A stretch of 59,986 bases of DNA from UBA2882 sp051877575 (GTDB lineage Bacteria; Bacillota; Clostridia; Lachnospirales; Lachnospiraceae). This document shows positions 8,625-17,640 of the stretch, piece after piece (within the stretch, counting starts at the first letter, position 1; every line of letters begins with the position of its first letter). The translations under genes and the position numbers were made by a program. The stretch lies in contig JBJEJA010000008.1 in assembly GCA_051877575.1 (NCBI GenBank), positions 1-59,986 on the forward strand. Direction: 5' to 3'. Below the pieces are notes generated by a model. The model had not been told where the DNA came from. It saw nothing but the letters and a program-made list of their open reading frames with translations, and ran no database searches.

Positions 8625-8658
8625 AAAAGCCGTTGTTCAAGGGGGGACGCGGCTTTTT
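8625..8658 (-). terminator. Terminator of the zinc-ribbon/HD operon
   Basis: AAAAAGCCG (8625-8633) pairs with CGGCTTTTT (8650-8658) across a 16-base loop. T runs lie on both strands. It lies just after the HD gene stop. Confidence 0.7.
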
Positions 8659-8665
8659 TTGATGC

Positions 8666-9160
8666 TCAGATACCGAAGATGTCTGTGAATAATTTTTTAC
8701 CGGTTTCCGTTCGGAAAATTTTCTGATAAACGGCTGCACAGGTTTCTTTTGAGCTGTTTTCCTCCTGAAGATTTACCAGAAAATCTGCTTCTATCAGGAT
8801 CTGATAATCCATACCGTCAACGGAATCATAGGTATGGTGGTGACCGATGAGGTAGCAGATGCGGGCAGTATCTTCTGATGAAAAATTCAGTTCTTTTAAT
8901 ATTTTTTTCGCTTCTGCCGGTCCCAACTGTTCCTGTATCTTCCCGTCATTTCGTTGATAAAGACGTTCGCCCTCGCGGATGCCGATGTCGTGCATCAGTG
9001 CGGCAGCTTCCAGAATAAACTGTGTATGGTCATCCGGTTTTTCAGTGCTTCCGATCAGGCGGCTGTAAGCATGTACTTTGACAAAATGCTGTATGCGCCT
9101 GGGGTCTCCCGACATATAGGCAATCATTGTGAAGTATAGTTTTTGGATGGTCGGGTCCAT
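8666..9160 (-). CDS. HD-domain protein (putative phosphohydrolase)
   Basis: A 164-residue metal-dependent HD protein. The metal ligands are visible in HFVKVHAYS, ALMHDIGI and CYLIGHHHTYD. Such proteins cleave nucleotides or phosphoesters; the substrate is unknown. The ATG at 9160 is chosen because AAGGAG lies nine bases upstream; an ATG three codons earlier abuts that site. It is the last gene of an operon with three zinc-ribbon-type membrane proteins, 26 bases after the previous stop, so it may act on the same pathway. Confidence 0.82.
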   Translation of the reverse strand: MDPTIQKLYFTMIAYMSGDPRRIQHFVKVHAYSRLIGSTEKPDDHTQFILEAAALMHDIGIREGERLYQRNDGKIQEQLGPAEAKKILKELNFSSEDTARICYLIGHHHTYDSVDGMDYQILIEADFLVNLQEENSSKETCAAVYQKIFRTETGKKLFTDIFGI

Positions 9161-9186
9161 TTTTAACATCTCCTTAGGGCGTATTC

Positions 9187-9609
9187 TTATTCGGGTTTTT
9201 GTGAACTGTCTGTAAAAAGAGAATCAATATCCTCAATAGCATAGGAGAGATCTCCTGCAGATGCCGCAGCCTGTTTCATGCCTTCCTGATAAGAAGACAG
9301 GTCGGCACCTTCCGTATCCTGTAATCCGTAATAATAAAAAGCGTTGTGATAGTAGTCGGCAACGGCATACAATTCCCGCAGGTTGGCATCTTCTTTGACA
9401 TTCTGTGCCCTGTTATTGCAACACATCTGGTAAAGACGCGGATAGTCGCCGTTATCTACATAATGATAGAGTGTTTCGGTACTAACGGTCCATGGTTCTG
9501 ATTCGACTTTCCACTCATGGATAAAAACAAACAGCAGGATGACGAAAATGAGACATAGGATCATAATGATAACGGAAAAAATATTTCCGGTGCTCTTTGA
9601 TTTATTCAT
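9187..9609 (-). CDS. Single-pass membrane protein, zinc-ribbon-less member of a trio
   Basis: A 140-residue protein with one helix at residues 9-31 and an outward C-terminal domain. That domain (TETLYHYVDNGDYPRLYQMC) resembles the ones encoded by the two upstream genes (MDTLDEMYVEGDYDGILNFL; YISKLDEYESSGNFEAFASY). The three therefore look like paralogues, and this copy has lost the N-terminal zinc ribbon. Its start overlaps the previous gene by eight bases, which points to translational coupling. Function unknown. Confidence 0.7.
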   Translation of the reverse strand: MNKSKSTGNIFSVIIMILCLIFVILLFVFIHEWKVESEPWTVSTETLYHYVDNGDYPRLYQMCCNNRAQNVKEDANLRELYAVADYYHNAFYYYGLQDTEGADLSSYQEGMKQAAASAGDLSYAIEDIDSLFTDSSQKPE

Positions 9610-10417
9610 AATCGTCTACCTCCTGCGGCATTTCGCCGGAATCCTGTACAGATGAAAGTGTTTCTTCCAACATGATGGTACGATGGGCAGTATTTGCATT
9701 TTGGAAATCTTCTATTTGATCCTCGCTGACACCAAGATAAGAAATAATCAGATGATTCATATTTTGCCACATGGATTCTGCACTTGCCATGTGTTTTTCT
9801 GAAAAGCAGCCCTTGTCATAATAGTAGGTTGACTCTGTGCTATCCATATAATCATTATAATAATTTTGAAAGTACTCATAATAAGTCAAAAAGTATTCTA
9901 TCTGCCTGCTTTGTGACGTTGAGTTGGCTTCAACGGGATAACGCAGATAAAAAAGTGATTGTAAGGCGTCGGAATAATTGGACGACATATAGTATAGAAG
10001 CTGGTATTGGGAATAAGGGGATTTGTCATCCGCATAATAAAGGGAGTTTTCTTCGTAATAGGATGCAAAGGCCTCAAAATTGCCGGAGCTTTCATATTCG
10101 TCCAGCTTACTGATATAGGTGTCTGAATTCCTCATAAGCTTCGAAGTGAGAACCGCTTTATGAATGTCATAACATTGGAGTATGCCAATCAGTAAGATCA
10201 GAATCGCAACGATGAGGATGCTGATGATGGTAATGGACGCAGCCTTACTGCTGAATTTCCGGTTTTCTTCGACAACGGTATCGCGGGTGGCGTGAAACGC
10301 ACGGCTGTAACGGCCCATATCCTTTCGGTGTTTTTCAAACTGGCTTTTTTTCATGCCGCAGAAGGGGCATACTTCGGATTCGATGTCAATATTGGCACCG
10401 CAAAATTCACATTTCAT
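9602..10417 (-). CDS. Zinc-ribbon membrane protein, copy 2
   Basis: A 271-residue protein of unknown function. A short zinc ribbon with C3/C6 and C17/C20 (MKCEFC...CPFC) is followed by about 40 charged residues and a transmembrane helix at about 60-82. A roughly 190-residue outer domain rich in Tyr, Ser and acidic residues follows. The topology predicts the ribbon in the cytosol and the helical domain outside. Layout and cysteine spacing match the upstream gene. The tail is acidic. Confidence 0.72.
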   Translation of the reverse strand: MKCEFCGANIDIESEVCPFCGMKKSQFEKHRKDMGRYSRAFHATRDTVVEENRKFSSKAASITIISILIVAILILLIGILQCYDIHKAVLTSKLMRNSDTYISKLDEYESSGNFEAFASYYEENSLYYADDKSPYSQYQLLYYMSSNYSDALQSLFYLRYPVEANSTSQSRQIEYFLTYYEYFQNYYNDYMDSTESTYYYDKGCFSEKHMASAESMWQNMNHLIISYLGVSEDQIEDFQNANTAHRTIMLEETLSSVQDSGEMPQEVDDYE

Positions 10418-10428
10418 AAAAAGTCTCC

Positions 10429-11196
10429 TTAAAAATCAAAATGTTGTTTCAAATATTTCCTGCAATTTTTGGAAGTGGGAATTGCCAGTTGGTCATCGCT
10501 TGCGATTTCGGATTTCATTTCCGTGATTTCTGCGTCGGTCAGTCCGAGGACTTCGTGATAAAAAGTTTTGGTCTCTTCCTGCCAGGAAGTGATCAATTCC
10601 AATTCTTCTTCCGTATATTCAAAAAAATCCTGTGTGGTGGCATAATCAATAGATGCGGCATCATAGAGACACCAGGTCATTTTTTCCAGATCGTTCTTAT
10701 CGGGATCTTGGGTTTCTGCTTTGAACTGTGTATAGGTATCATATACTTCCATAAAATCCAAATGTGCCCATCCGTAAGGCGAGAAGCCTTCGTCACCGGA
10801 GTGCTCGTTTAGAAAGTTCAGGATTCCGTCATAGTCTCCTTCGACATACATTTCATCCAATGTATCCATATATTGATTGCGCCAGAGCATCTGAGCTTTT
10901 TGCAGATCGCCGTTGTCTGTCGGGAAAAGAGAGGAACGGAACAGGAAAAAAAGTCCTGTGATCAGACCGGCTGCCAGAATAAGGCAGCATAGGACGATAA
11001 TAATGATCAAAGTGCTTTTTTTCATCGTTTTCTTGTAAGCTTCTTCGGAATCATCAGCCATCTCTGATAAATCATCCCTGATTTTTTCCAGATGATTGAG
11101 ATACGCTTCTTCTGCGCCTGTGTAGTTTAGAGCCCCGCAAAAAGGACATTCGGCAAGATGTTCATCAAAATCTGCACCGCATTCTTTACATTTCAT
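10429..11196 (-). CDS. Zinc-ribbon membrane protein, copy 1
   Basis: A 255-residue protein, first gene of the minus-strand operon. C3/C6 and C17/C20 (MKCKEC...CPFC) form a zinc ribbon identical in spacing to copy 2. A transmembrane helix lies at about 62-88, and an acidic outer domain follows. Three ATGs compete at the 5' end. The one at 11196 is chosen because it gives the MKC start shared with copy 2 and lies nine bases after AAAGAGG. Function unknown; a sensor or envelope role is possible but unproven. Confidence 0.72.
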   Translation of the reverse strand: MKCKECGADFDEHLAECPFCGALNYTGAEEAYLNHLEKIRDDLSEMADDSEEAYKKTMKKSTLIIIIVLCCLILAAGLITGLFFLFRSSLFPTDNGDLQKAQMLWRNQYMDTLDEMYVEGDYDGILNFLNEHSGDEGFSPYGWAHLDFMEVYDTYTQFKAETQDPDKNDLEKMTWCLYDAASIDYATTQDFFEYTEEELELITSWQEETKTFYHEVLGLTDAEITEMKSEIASDDQLAIPTSKNCRKYLKQHFDF

Positions 11197-11386
11197 CATA
11201 AGGAACCTCTTTTTCATTGATAAACTATCTTGAGTGTATCAAAAGACAAGAAAAAAATCCATATACACATAGAAAAAAGAACATAGGAAAAACGGTAGTG
11301 CAAGAAAGGGAATGATATGCTAAAATGTGGATGAAAAAAGATAATTCGGAGGATACGTTCCGACGAAAAATCAGGAGGAAAAGAAA

Positions 11387-12457
11387 ATGAAAAGAAAATG
11401 TTTAACAATGTTACTGGCAGCAGTCTTAAGTGCAGGACTTCTTTGCGGATGCCAGAAGGCGGCGGAGACGCAGCCTGATGCACAGAATGCGGCAGAAGAG
11501 GCACAGATAACGGAGGAAACAGAAGAAGAGCAACCGGCGGCTGCGGAGGCTGAGGATGCAGCAGAAGAGGTAACTGTCAGAGTGGCATCTTTGAAAGGGC
11601 CTACATCCATGGGGCTGGTGAAACTGTGGCAGGATCAGGATGAGGGAACCGCAAAGGGAAATTATGAATTTGAAATGATGACCGGAGCGGATGAAATCAT
11701 GCCTCTGATGATCAAGGGAGAAGTGGACATTGCGCTGCTTCCGGCAAATGCGGCAGCCATTCTTTATCAAAAGAGTGAGGGCGCGGTATCGGTCATTGAT
11801 ATCAATACCCTGGGTGTATTGTATCTGGTTTCGGGAGATCAATCCGTCGGCAGCATTGAGGACCTGAAGGGAAAGACCGTTTATCTGACCGGAAAAGGAA
11901 CCACGCCGGATTATGCGCTGCAGTACCTTTTGTCGCAACATGGGCTTTCCTTGAGTGATGTGACACTGGAATATAAATCCGAGGCAACGGAGGTTGCGGC
12001 TGTATTAAAAGAAAACCCGGATGGCATCGGTCTTTTGCCACAGCCTTTTGTAACGGCGGCATGTGCTCAGAATGAGGCGCTGGGAGTCGTTTTGGACATC
12101 AATGCGGAGTGGGAGGCTCTGAATGACGGAAAAGGGCTTGTAACGGGCGTTACGGTGGTCAGAAAGGCCTTTTTGGAGGAACATCCCGAAGCGGTGGACC
12201 TGTTTATGGAAGAGCATGAAGCAAGTGCTTCCTACGCAAATACAAATGTAGAAGAGACGGCGGAACTTGTGGCGGCAAGAGGAATAGTGGAAAAAGCGGC
12301 GGTGGCGGCAAAAGCAATACCCGCATGCAACATTACGTATATTGACGGAGCGGAAATGAAAGATGCCTTGTCGGAATACCTGGCCGTTTTATTTGGTCAA
12401 AATCCGGAATTTATCGGCGGAGCAATGCCGGAAGAGGACTTTTACACGATCAGATAG
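11387..12457 (+). CDS. ABC transporter substrate-binding lipoprotein (NMT1/SsuA-like)
   Basis: A 356-residue secreted lipoprotein. The signal peptide ends in the lipobox LLCGC (Cys22). A Glu/Ala-rich linker to about residue 60 tethers a periplasmic-binding fold of the NMT1/THI5/SsuA type (MIKGEVDIALLPANAA; LKGKTVYLTGKGTTPDYAL). The ligand is unknown. No TPP riboswitch is visible upstream, so thiamine precursors are not supported. A TGC-TAAAAT extended -10 at 11318-11326 could drive it. It leads an operon with the permease-ATPase fusion and the TM1266-type regulator. Confidence 0.88.
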   Translation: MKRKCLTMLLAAVLSAGLLCGCQKAAETQPDAQNAAEEAQITEETEEEQPAAAEAEDAAEEVTVRVASLKGPTSMGLVKLWQDQDEGTAKGNYEFEMMTGADEIMPLMIKGEVDIALLPANAAAILYQKSEGAVSVIDINTLGVLYLVSGDQSVGSIEDLKGKTVYLTGKGTTPDYALQYLLSQHGLSLSDVTLEYKSEATEVAAVLKENPDGIGLLPQPFVTAACAQNEALGVVLDINAEWEALNDGKGLVTGVTVVRKAFLEEHPEAVDLFMEEHEASASYANTNVEETAELVAARGIVEKAAVAAKAIPACNITYIDGAEMKDALSEYLAVLFGQNPEFIGGAMPEEDFYTIR

Positions 12458-12509
12458 TGACGAAAACGTCGAAAACTGCCGGGTGGCAGGATAGAATAGA
12501 AATGAAGCT

Positions 12510-13949
12510 ATGAAAAAAAGAATCAAAAAAATCTGTATTGTAATATTATGGCTGTTGATCTGGCAGATCGCAGCAGTGTGCATAGATAACGATATTTTGC
12601 TGGCAGGTCCCGTGGCGGTAGGAAAATCGCTGGCGGGACTGCTGGTTACAGCTGACTTTTACGGTATCTGTCTGGCATCTGTGGGAAGGATCCTGCTGGG
12701 ATTTTGTCTGGCATTTCTGACAGGCATTATCCTTGGGGCGGTATCTTATCGTTTCCCGTTTGTCAGGGAAATCAGCGAGCCTGTGCTGTCAGTGATGAAG
12801 TCCATCCCTGTTGCAAGTTTTGTGGTACTTTTGTTGATCTGGCAGGGAGCGGAAAATCTGTCGGTCTGGATCAGCTTTTTTGTCGTTTTTCCCAATATAT
12901 GCATCAGCACCAGAAACGGGCTGGAGGCAGTGGACCCCAAGCTGAAGGAAATGGCGGAGGTATTCGGCATACGGGGCATCGGGAAGGTGTTTTATATTTA
13001 CAGACCTTCCCTGCTGCGGTTCCTGCTGTCCGGCATGGAGATTTCCATCGGTATGGCATTTAAATCGGGTGTGGCTGCGGAAGTCATCGGTGTACCGGAT
13101 TTCTCCATCGGAGAAAGGATTTATGTATCCAAAATTTATTTGGACACACCGGGGCTGTTTGCATGGACCGTTTCGTTGATTTTGCTCAGCTTTTTAACAG
13201 AGAAACTGATTTTAAAGGCTGTGAGACTGTTGGAAAGACCTGTGAGGATCGACAGGGGCAGCAGGGATGCCGGGAAAAGCGGCGGAATTTTGGCAAAGAA
13301 CAACGTACAGGCAGAAGATAAAACGCCGGTTCAGGCAAAGGGAGTTGTCAGGCTGTCACATATTTTCAAATCCTTTGGAGAAAAGGCAGTGCTATGCGAT
13401 ATCAATGCGGATCTGAATCGGGGCGGATGTTATCTTCTGATGGGACCCTCCGGGAGCGGAAAGACGACTTTACTGCGGATTCTGGCGGGGCTGGAGGAAC
13501 CTGATCGGGGAAAGATACAGACGGTTGTGAGTGAAGGTGACAATGCATGCCGTAAAAAGCCGGAAGTGTCATATTTATTCCAGGAAGACCGCCTGCTGGA
13601 AAACGAATTTACCATAACAAATATTATGTTAACTACAAAAGGCGAAAAACAGCAGATTGTCCGGGCAGTTTCGGAAATTTTGCCGGAATCCTGTATGGAG
13701 CAGCCGGCTTCAGCATTGAGCGGCGGTATGAAGCGGCGCTGCGCTCTGGCAAGGGCAATGTTTTATCAGATTGAGAATCCGGATGCGGTTTGCCTTTTGG
13801 ATGAGCCGTTTACCGGTCTGGATGAAGAGACCAAAAAGAAAGCGGCAGCTTTTATCGGAAAATATCTGAACGGAAGAACCTTGATTGTGGCAACACACGA
13901 TGAAACGGATGCAGAATTGTTGGGAGGCACCATATGGAAAATTGCATAG
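12510..13949 (+). CDS. ABC importer permease fused to its ATPase
   Basis: One 479-residue chain holds both halves of an SsuC/SsuB- or TauC/TauB-like importer. Residues 1-245 form a BPD-type permease with about six helices and the coupling loop EMAEVFGIRGIGKVF. After a polar linker (about 246-280), residues 281-479 form an ABC ATPase: Walker A GPSGSGKTT, Q loop LFQEDRLLEN, signature ALSGGMKRRCALARA, Walker B VCLLDEPF and switch His in ATHDE. These are normally two genes. The frame is open through the junction with no internal start behind a ribosome site. It overlaps the next gene by 16 bases. Confidence 0.9.
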   Translation: MKKRIKKICIVILWLLIWQIAAVCIDNDILLAGPVAVGKSLAGLLVTADFYGICLASVGRILLGFCLAFLTGIILGAVSYRFPFVREISEPVLSVMKSIPVASFVVLLLIWQGAENLSVWISFFVVFPNICISTRNGLEAVDPKLKEMAEVFGIRGIGKVFYIYRPSLLRFLLSGMEISIGMAFKSGVAAEVIGVPDFSIGERIYVSKIYLDTPGLFAWTVSLILLSFLTEKLILKAVRLLERPVRIDRGSRDAGKSGGILAKNNVQAEDKTPVQAKGVVRLSHIFKSFGEKAVLCDINADLNRGGCYLLMGPSGSGKTTLLRILAGLEEPDRGKIQTVVSEGDNACRKKPEVSYLFQEDRLLENEFTITNIMLTTKGEKQQIVRAVSEILPESCMEQPASALSGGMKRRCALARAMFYQIENPDAVCLLDEPFTGLDEETKKKAAAFIGKYLNGRTLIVATHDETDAELLGGTIWKIA

Positions 13950-14233
13950 ATGAAACGAGAGAGGGACATACAGAGATGAAAGAAGAGACCACAAGAATTG
14001 CCCTGATCGGCATTATTGTGGAAGATATGGCTTCCGTAGAGAGGATGAACGCCATTCTTCATGATGCAGGGGAATATATTATCGGAAGAATGGGACTTCC
14101 CCGTGTCAAGGAAGGCGTGAATGTCATCAGCGTGGTTGTGGATGCGCCGGAGGAAAAAATCAATGCGCTGTCGGGAAAGCTCGGAATGTGCAAAGGGATT
14201 ACTTCCAAGGTAATTTACGGGAAAAAACAGTGA
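13934..14233 (+). CDS. TM1266-family iron-only hydrogenase system regulator
   Basis: A 99-residue ACT-like/NikR-C-like protein. Family hallmarks are ALIGIIVEDMASVERMNAIL, then IIGRMGLP, then VNVISVVVDAPEEKINALSGKLG. Such proteins usually lie beside [FeFe]-hydrogenase maturation genes and are assumed, not proven, to be regulators. The ATG at 13934 lies six bases after GGGAGG and overlaps the transporter gene. A second ATG at 13976 has a weaker site. No hydrogenase gene is in the window, so its tie to the ABC importer is notable. Confidence 0.85.
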   Translation: MENCIDETREGHTEMKEETTRIALIGIIVEDMASVERMNAILHDAGEYIIGRMGLPRVKEGVNVISVVVDAPEEKINALSGKLGMCKGITSKVIYGKKQ

Positions 14234-14283
14234 AAATGCGACGAAAATACAGAGAAAAAATGCTAGTATTTTCCCGTGTATTA

Positions 14284-14292
14284 TGCTATAAT
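14284..14292 (+). promoter_or_regulatory. Extended -10 promoter of tig
   Basis: TG-C-TATAAT at 14284-14292 is a consensus extended -10 element, 64 bases before the trigger factor start. No good -35 lies 17 bases upstream, which fits the extended -10 class. Confidence 0.6.
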
Positions 14293-14355
14293 GCTAAAAT
14301 GACTGTGAGTATGTATGGATATTCACAAATGTTTTAGGAGGAGAAATGAAGGAAC

Positions 14356-15660
14356 ATGAGCGTAAAAGTTGAAAAATTAGAAAAGAATATGGCAAAGCTT
14401 ACCATTGAGGTGCCTGCTGAGGAATTGGAAAAAGCAACGGAGGCTGCTTATCAGAAAAATAAAAACAGCATCAGCGTACCCGGTTTCCGTAAGGGAAAAG
14501 TACCGAGAGCTATGATTGAAAAAATGTACGGAAAAGGAGTTTTCCTGGAGGAAGCAGCAAACTCTGTAATTCCTGCGGCATATGAGAAAGCATATGACGA
14601 ATGCGGTGAAGAAATCGTTTCTTCTCCCGAAATCGATGTTGTAACTTTAGAGCCCGGTCAGGCATTTGTGTTTACCGCGACCGTTGCATTAAAACCGGAA
14701 GTAACATTGGGAAAATACAAGGGTGTTAAGATCGATAAGATCGAAACAGAAGTAACCGAGGATGAAGTCAATGCGGTCATCGAGAGAGAGAGAGAAAACA
14801 ACGGCCGTACCAAATCCGTTGAAGGCCGTCCTGTTCAGGATAAGGATACCGCGGTTATCGATTTCGAAGGATTTGTTGACGGTGTTGCATTTGAAGGCGG
14901 TAAGGGAGAAAACTATGATCTGGTCATCGGTTCCCATTCCTTTATCGATACGTTTGAAGAGCAGCTGATCGGCAAGAACATCGGAGAAGAAGTGGAAGTC
15001 AACGTAACCTTCCCCGAGGAATATCATTCCGCAGAGCTTGCAGGAAAGCCGGCTATGTTTAAAGTAACCATTAAAGATATTAAAGAGAAAGAACTGCCTG
15101 AGCTGGATGATGAATTTGCATCCGAAGTATCCGAATTTGATACACTGGCAGAGTACAAAGAAGATGTCAGGAAAAACCTGACAGAGAAGAAGGAAAAAGA
15201 GGCTAAGGATCAGAAGGAAATGGCAGCCATCGAAGCGGTGATCGCAGATGCGGCTATGGAAATCCCGGATGCATATGTACAGACAGTACAGAAGCAGATG
15301 GTGGATGAGTTTGCACAGCGTATCCAGATGCAGGGTCTTTCCATGGAACAGTACCTTCAGTTAACAGGTGCTAACCTTGCTATGATGGAAGAACAGATCA
15401 AACCTCAGGCACTGAAGAGAATCCAGTCCAGACTTGTACTGGAAGCTGTTGTTGCGGCAGAAGAGATTGAAGCAACCGAAGAGGATTTCGATAAAGAAGT
15501 TGCAAGACTGGCGGAAGCTTACAAGATGGAAACGGATCAGGTAAAAGAAATGATCGGCGAATCCGGAAAAGCAGAGATTATGAAGGATCTGGCAGTTACA
15601 AAAGCAGCGGAATTTGTAACAGAAAACGCAAAAGAGAAAAAAGAAAAGAAAGAGAAATAA
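14356..15660 (+). CDS. tig: Trigger factor
   Basis: A ribosome-bound chaperone and peptidyl-prolyl isomerase of 434 residues. The N-terminal ribosome-binding domain has the signature GFRKGKVPRAMIEKMYG near residues 43-60. An FKBP-type domain follows (DTAVIDFEGFVDGVAFEGG), then a helical C-terminal domain ending in a Lys/Glu tail. An AGGAG at about 14336 is rather far, and GAAGG just before the ATG is the nearer site. It leads the common clostridial order tig-clpP-clpX. Confidence 0.96.
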   Translation: MSVKVEKLEKNMAKLTIEVPAEELEKATEAAYQKNKNSISVPGFRKGKVPRAMIEKMYGKGVFLEEAANSVIPAAYEKAYDECGEEIVSSPEIDVVTLEPGQAFVFTATVALKPEVTLGKYKGVKIDKIETEVTEDEVNAVIERERENNGRTKSVEGRPVQDKDTAVIDFEGFVDGVAFEGGKGENYDLVIGSHSFIDTFEEQLIGKNIGEEVEVNVTFPEEYHSAELAGKPAMFKVTIKDIKEKELPELDDEFASEVSEFDTLAEYKEDVRKNLTEKKEKEAKDQKEMAAIEAVIADAAMEIPDAYVQTVQKQMVDEFAQRIQMQGLSMEQYLQLTGANLAMMEEQIKPQALKRIQSRLVLEAVVAAEEIEATEEDFDKEVARLAEAYKMETDQVKEMIGESGKAEIMKDLAVTKAAEFVTENAKEKKEKKEK

Positions 15661-15700
15661 AATAAGCATAGGGTTTTAAATATGACAAGGAGGAATTCAA

Positions 15701-16303
15701 ATGAGTTTAGTACCTTATGTCATTGAACAGACGAGCCGTGGAGAGCGTTCCTACGATATCTATTCAAGACTTTTAAAAGACAGAATCATCTTTTTGGGTG
15801 AGGAAGTAAATGACACATCAGCAAGTATTGTAGTTGCACAGTTGTTATTCCTGGAAGCGGAAGATCCGGATAAAGATATCCATCTGTATATCAATTCTCC
15901 CGGCGGAAGCGTAACGGCAGGTATGGCGATTTATGATACCATGCATTATGTGAAATGTGATGTCAGCACGATCTGTATCGGTATGGCAGCCAGCATGGGT
16001 GCATTCCTGTTGGCAGGCGGGACAAAAGGAAAAAGACTGGCACTTCCCAATGCGGAGATTATGATCCATCAGCCTTCCGGCGGTTCGCAGGGACAGGCAA
16101 CGGAGATTGAGATTGCCGCAAAACATATTTTAAAGACCAAAGAAAAACTGAATCGTATTCTGGCAGATAACACAGGCAAAGATCTGGAAGTTGTGGCTGC
16201 AGATACGGAAAGAGATAACTGGATGAGCGCGCAGGAGGCTTTGGAGTACGGTCTGGTGGATAAGATTGTTACTTCCAGAGAGGATGACGCAAATCAGAAA
16301 TAA
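15701..16303 (+). CDS. clpP: ATP-dependent Clp protease proteolytic subunit
   Basis: A 200-residue serine protease that assembles into the tetradecameric ClpP barrel. The catalytic triad is S98 (GMAASMGA), H123 (MIHQP) and D172. The short N-terminal propeptide-like stretch SLVPYVIEQTSRGER is typical. AAGGAGG lies nine bases upstream. It is followed after 22 bases by its unfoldase partner clpX. Confidence 0.97.
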   Translation: MSLVPYVIEQTSRGERSYDIYSRLLKDRIIFLGEEVNDTSASIVVAQLLFLEAEDPDKDIHLYINSPGGSVTAGMAIYDTMHYVKCDVSTICIGMAASMGAFLLAGGTKGKRLALPNAEIMIHQPSGGSQGQATEIEIAAKHILKTKEKLNRILADNTGKDLEVVAADTERDNWMSAQEALEYGLVDKIVTSREDDANQK

Positions 16304-16325
16304 ATAAAGAAACAGGAGCATATAA

Positions 16326-17579
16326 ATGGCAGGAAGAACCCCACAGGATAAAATCAGATGTTCTTTTTGTAATAAAACCCAGGATCAGGTAAGAAAAATG
16401 ATTGCCGGTCAGGACGGGGTATATATCTGTGATGAATGTATCGACCTTTGCTCCGAGATCATGGAGGAAGAGTATGAGGAGATGGAACAGGAAGAAAAAC
16501 TGTCCATCAATCTCTTGAAACCCATTGAGATCAAGGAATTCCTGGATGATTATGTCATCGGTCAGGAGGAGGCCAAAAAGGTACTTTCCGTTGCGGTTTA
16601 TAACCATTACAAAAGGGTTACGGCAGATAAAAACCTGGATGTAGAATTACAGAAAAGTAATATTATCATGATAGGACCGACCGGTTCCGGTAAGACTTAT
16701 CTGGCGCAGTCTCTGGCTAAGATTATCAATGTACCCTTTGCCATTGCCGATGCCACCACATTGACGGAAGCGGGCTATGTAGGCGAAGATGTTGAAAATA
16801 TCTTGTTAAAGCTGATACAGAATGCGGATTATGATATTGAAAAAGCGCAGTATGGTATCATTTATATCGATGAGATCGACAAGATTACCAAAAAGAGTGA
16901 AAATGTATCCATTACCAGAGATGTTTCCGGTGAAGGGGTACAGCAGGCACTTTTGAAGATTATTGAAGGTACCGTTGCCAGTGTTCCGCCCCAGGGCGGA
17001 AGAAAGCATCCTCATCAGGAACTGCTGCAGATTGATACAACCAATATTTTGTTTATCTGTGCAGGTGCCTTTGACGGATTGGAAAAGGTCGTAGAAGCAA
17101 GATTGGATCGCAAGGCTATCGGTTTCAACACCGAGATTGTCAGCAAGAGCAACAAAGATGTCAGTGCACTTTTAAAGGATGTAACCGCACAGGATCTGGT
17201 AAAATACGGTTTGATCCCGGAGTTTGTGGGACGTGTGCCGATTACCATTTCACTGGAGGGACTGGATGAGGATGCATTGGTAAAAATCCTGACAGAGCCG
17301 AAAAACGCTTTGATCAAGCAGTATCAGAAATTATTTGAGATGGACGAGGTGGAACTCGTATTTGAAGAGGATGCGGTAAGAACCATTGCCGACTTGGCTA
17401 TGCAGAGAAAGACCGGAGCCAGAGGACTTCGTTCTATTATCGAACGGGTTATGATGGATATTATGTATCGCATACCGTCCGATGATACAATCGCAACATG
17501 TATTATTACAAAGGGTGCGGTTTTGGGCGAAAGCGAACCGGAGATCATCAGACGCGAACCATTAAAAAAAGCAAGGTAA
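16326..17579 (+). CDS. clpX: ATP-dependent Clp protease ATPase subunit ClpX
   Basis: A 417-residue AAA+ unfoldase. The N-terminal zinc-binding domain has C12/C15 and the CDEC pair. Walker A GPTGSGKT, Walker B IIYIDEIDK, the pore loop GYVGEDVEN and the ClpP-contacting IGF-type loop (KAIGFN) are visible. In many clostridia lon follows clpX; here ysxC follows directly. Confidence 0.97.
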   Translation: MAGRTPQDKIRCSFCNKTQDQVRKMIAGQDGVYICDECIDLCSEIMEEEYEEMEQEEKLSINLLKPIEIKEFLDDYVIGQEEAKKVLSVAVYNHYKRVTADKNLDVELQKSNIIMIGPTGSGKTYLAQSLAKIINVPFAIADATTLTEAGYVGEDVENILLKLIQNADYDIEKAQYGIIYIDEIDKITKKSENVSITRDVSGEGVQQALLKIIEGTVASVPPQGGRKHPHQELLQIDTTNILFICAGAFDGLEKVVEARLDRKAIGFNTEIVSKSNKDVSALLKDVTAQDLVKYGLIPEFVGRVPITISLEGLDEDALVKILTEPKNALIKQYQKLFEMDEVELVFEEDAVRTIADLAMQRKTGARGLRSIIERVMMDIMYRIPSDDTIATCIITKGAVLGESEPEIIRREPLKKAR

Positions 17580-17583
17580 ATGT

Positions 17584-17609
17584 AAGGGCTGTCGCATTGC
17601 GGCAGCCTT
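17584..17609 (+). terminator. GGGCTGTCGCATT hairpin between clpX and ysxC
   Basis: AAGGGCTGTCGC pairs with GCGGCAGCCTT around ATT, with a one-base bulge, and is followed by a T-rich stretch. The core GGGCTGTCGCATT recurs in the large hairpin at 31865. It may be a terminator or attenuator. Confidence 0.55.
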
Positions 17610-17640
17610 ATGTGTTTTCGACAGACAATAGGAGCAGAAA

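Noticed and set aside
11218..11386. TPP riboswitch before the NMT1-like binding protein gene
   Set aside because: The conserved CUGAGA and ACCUGAU blocks of the thi-box are absent.
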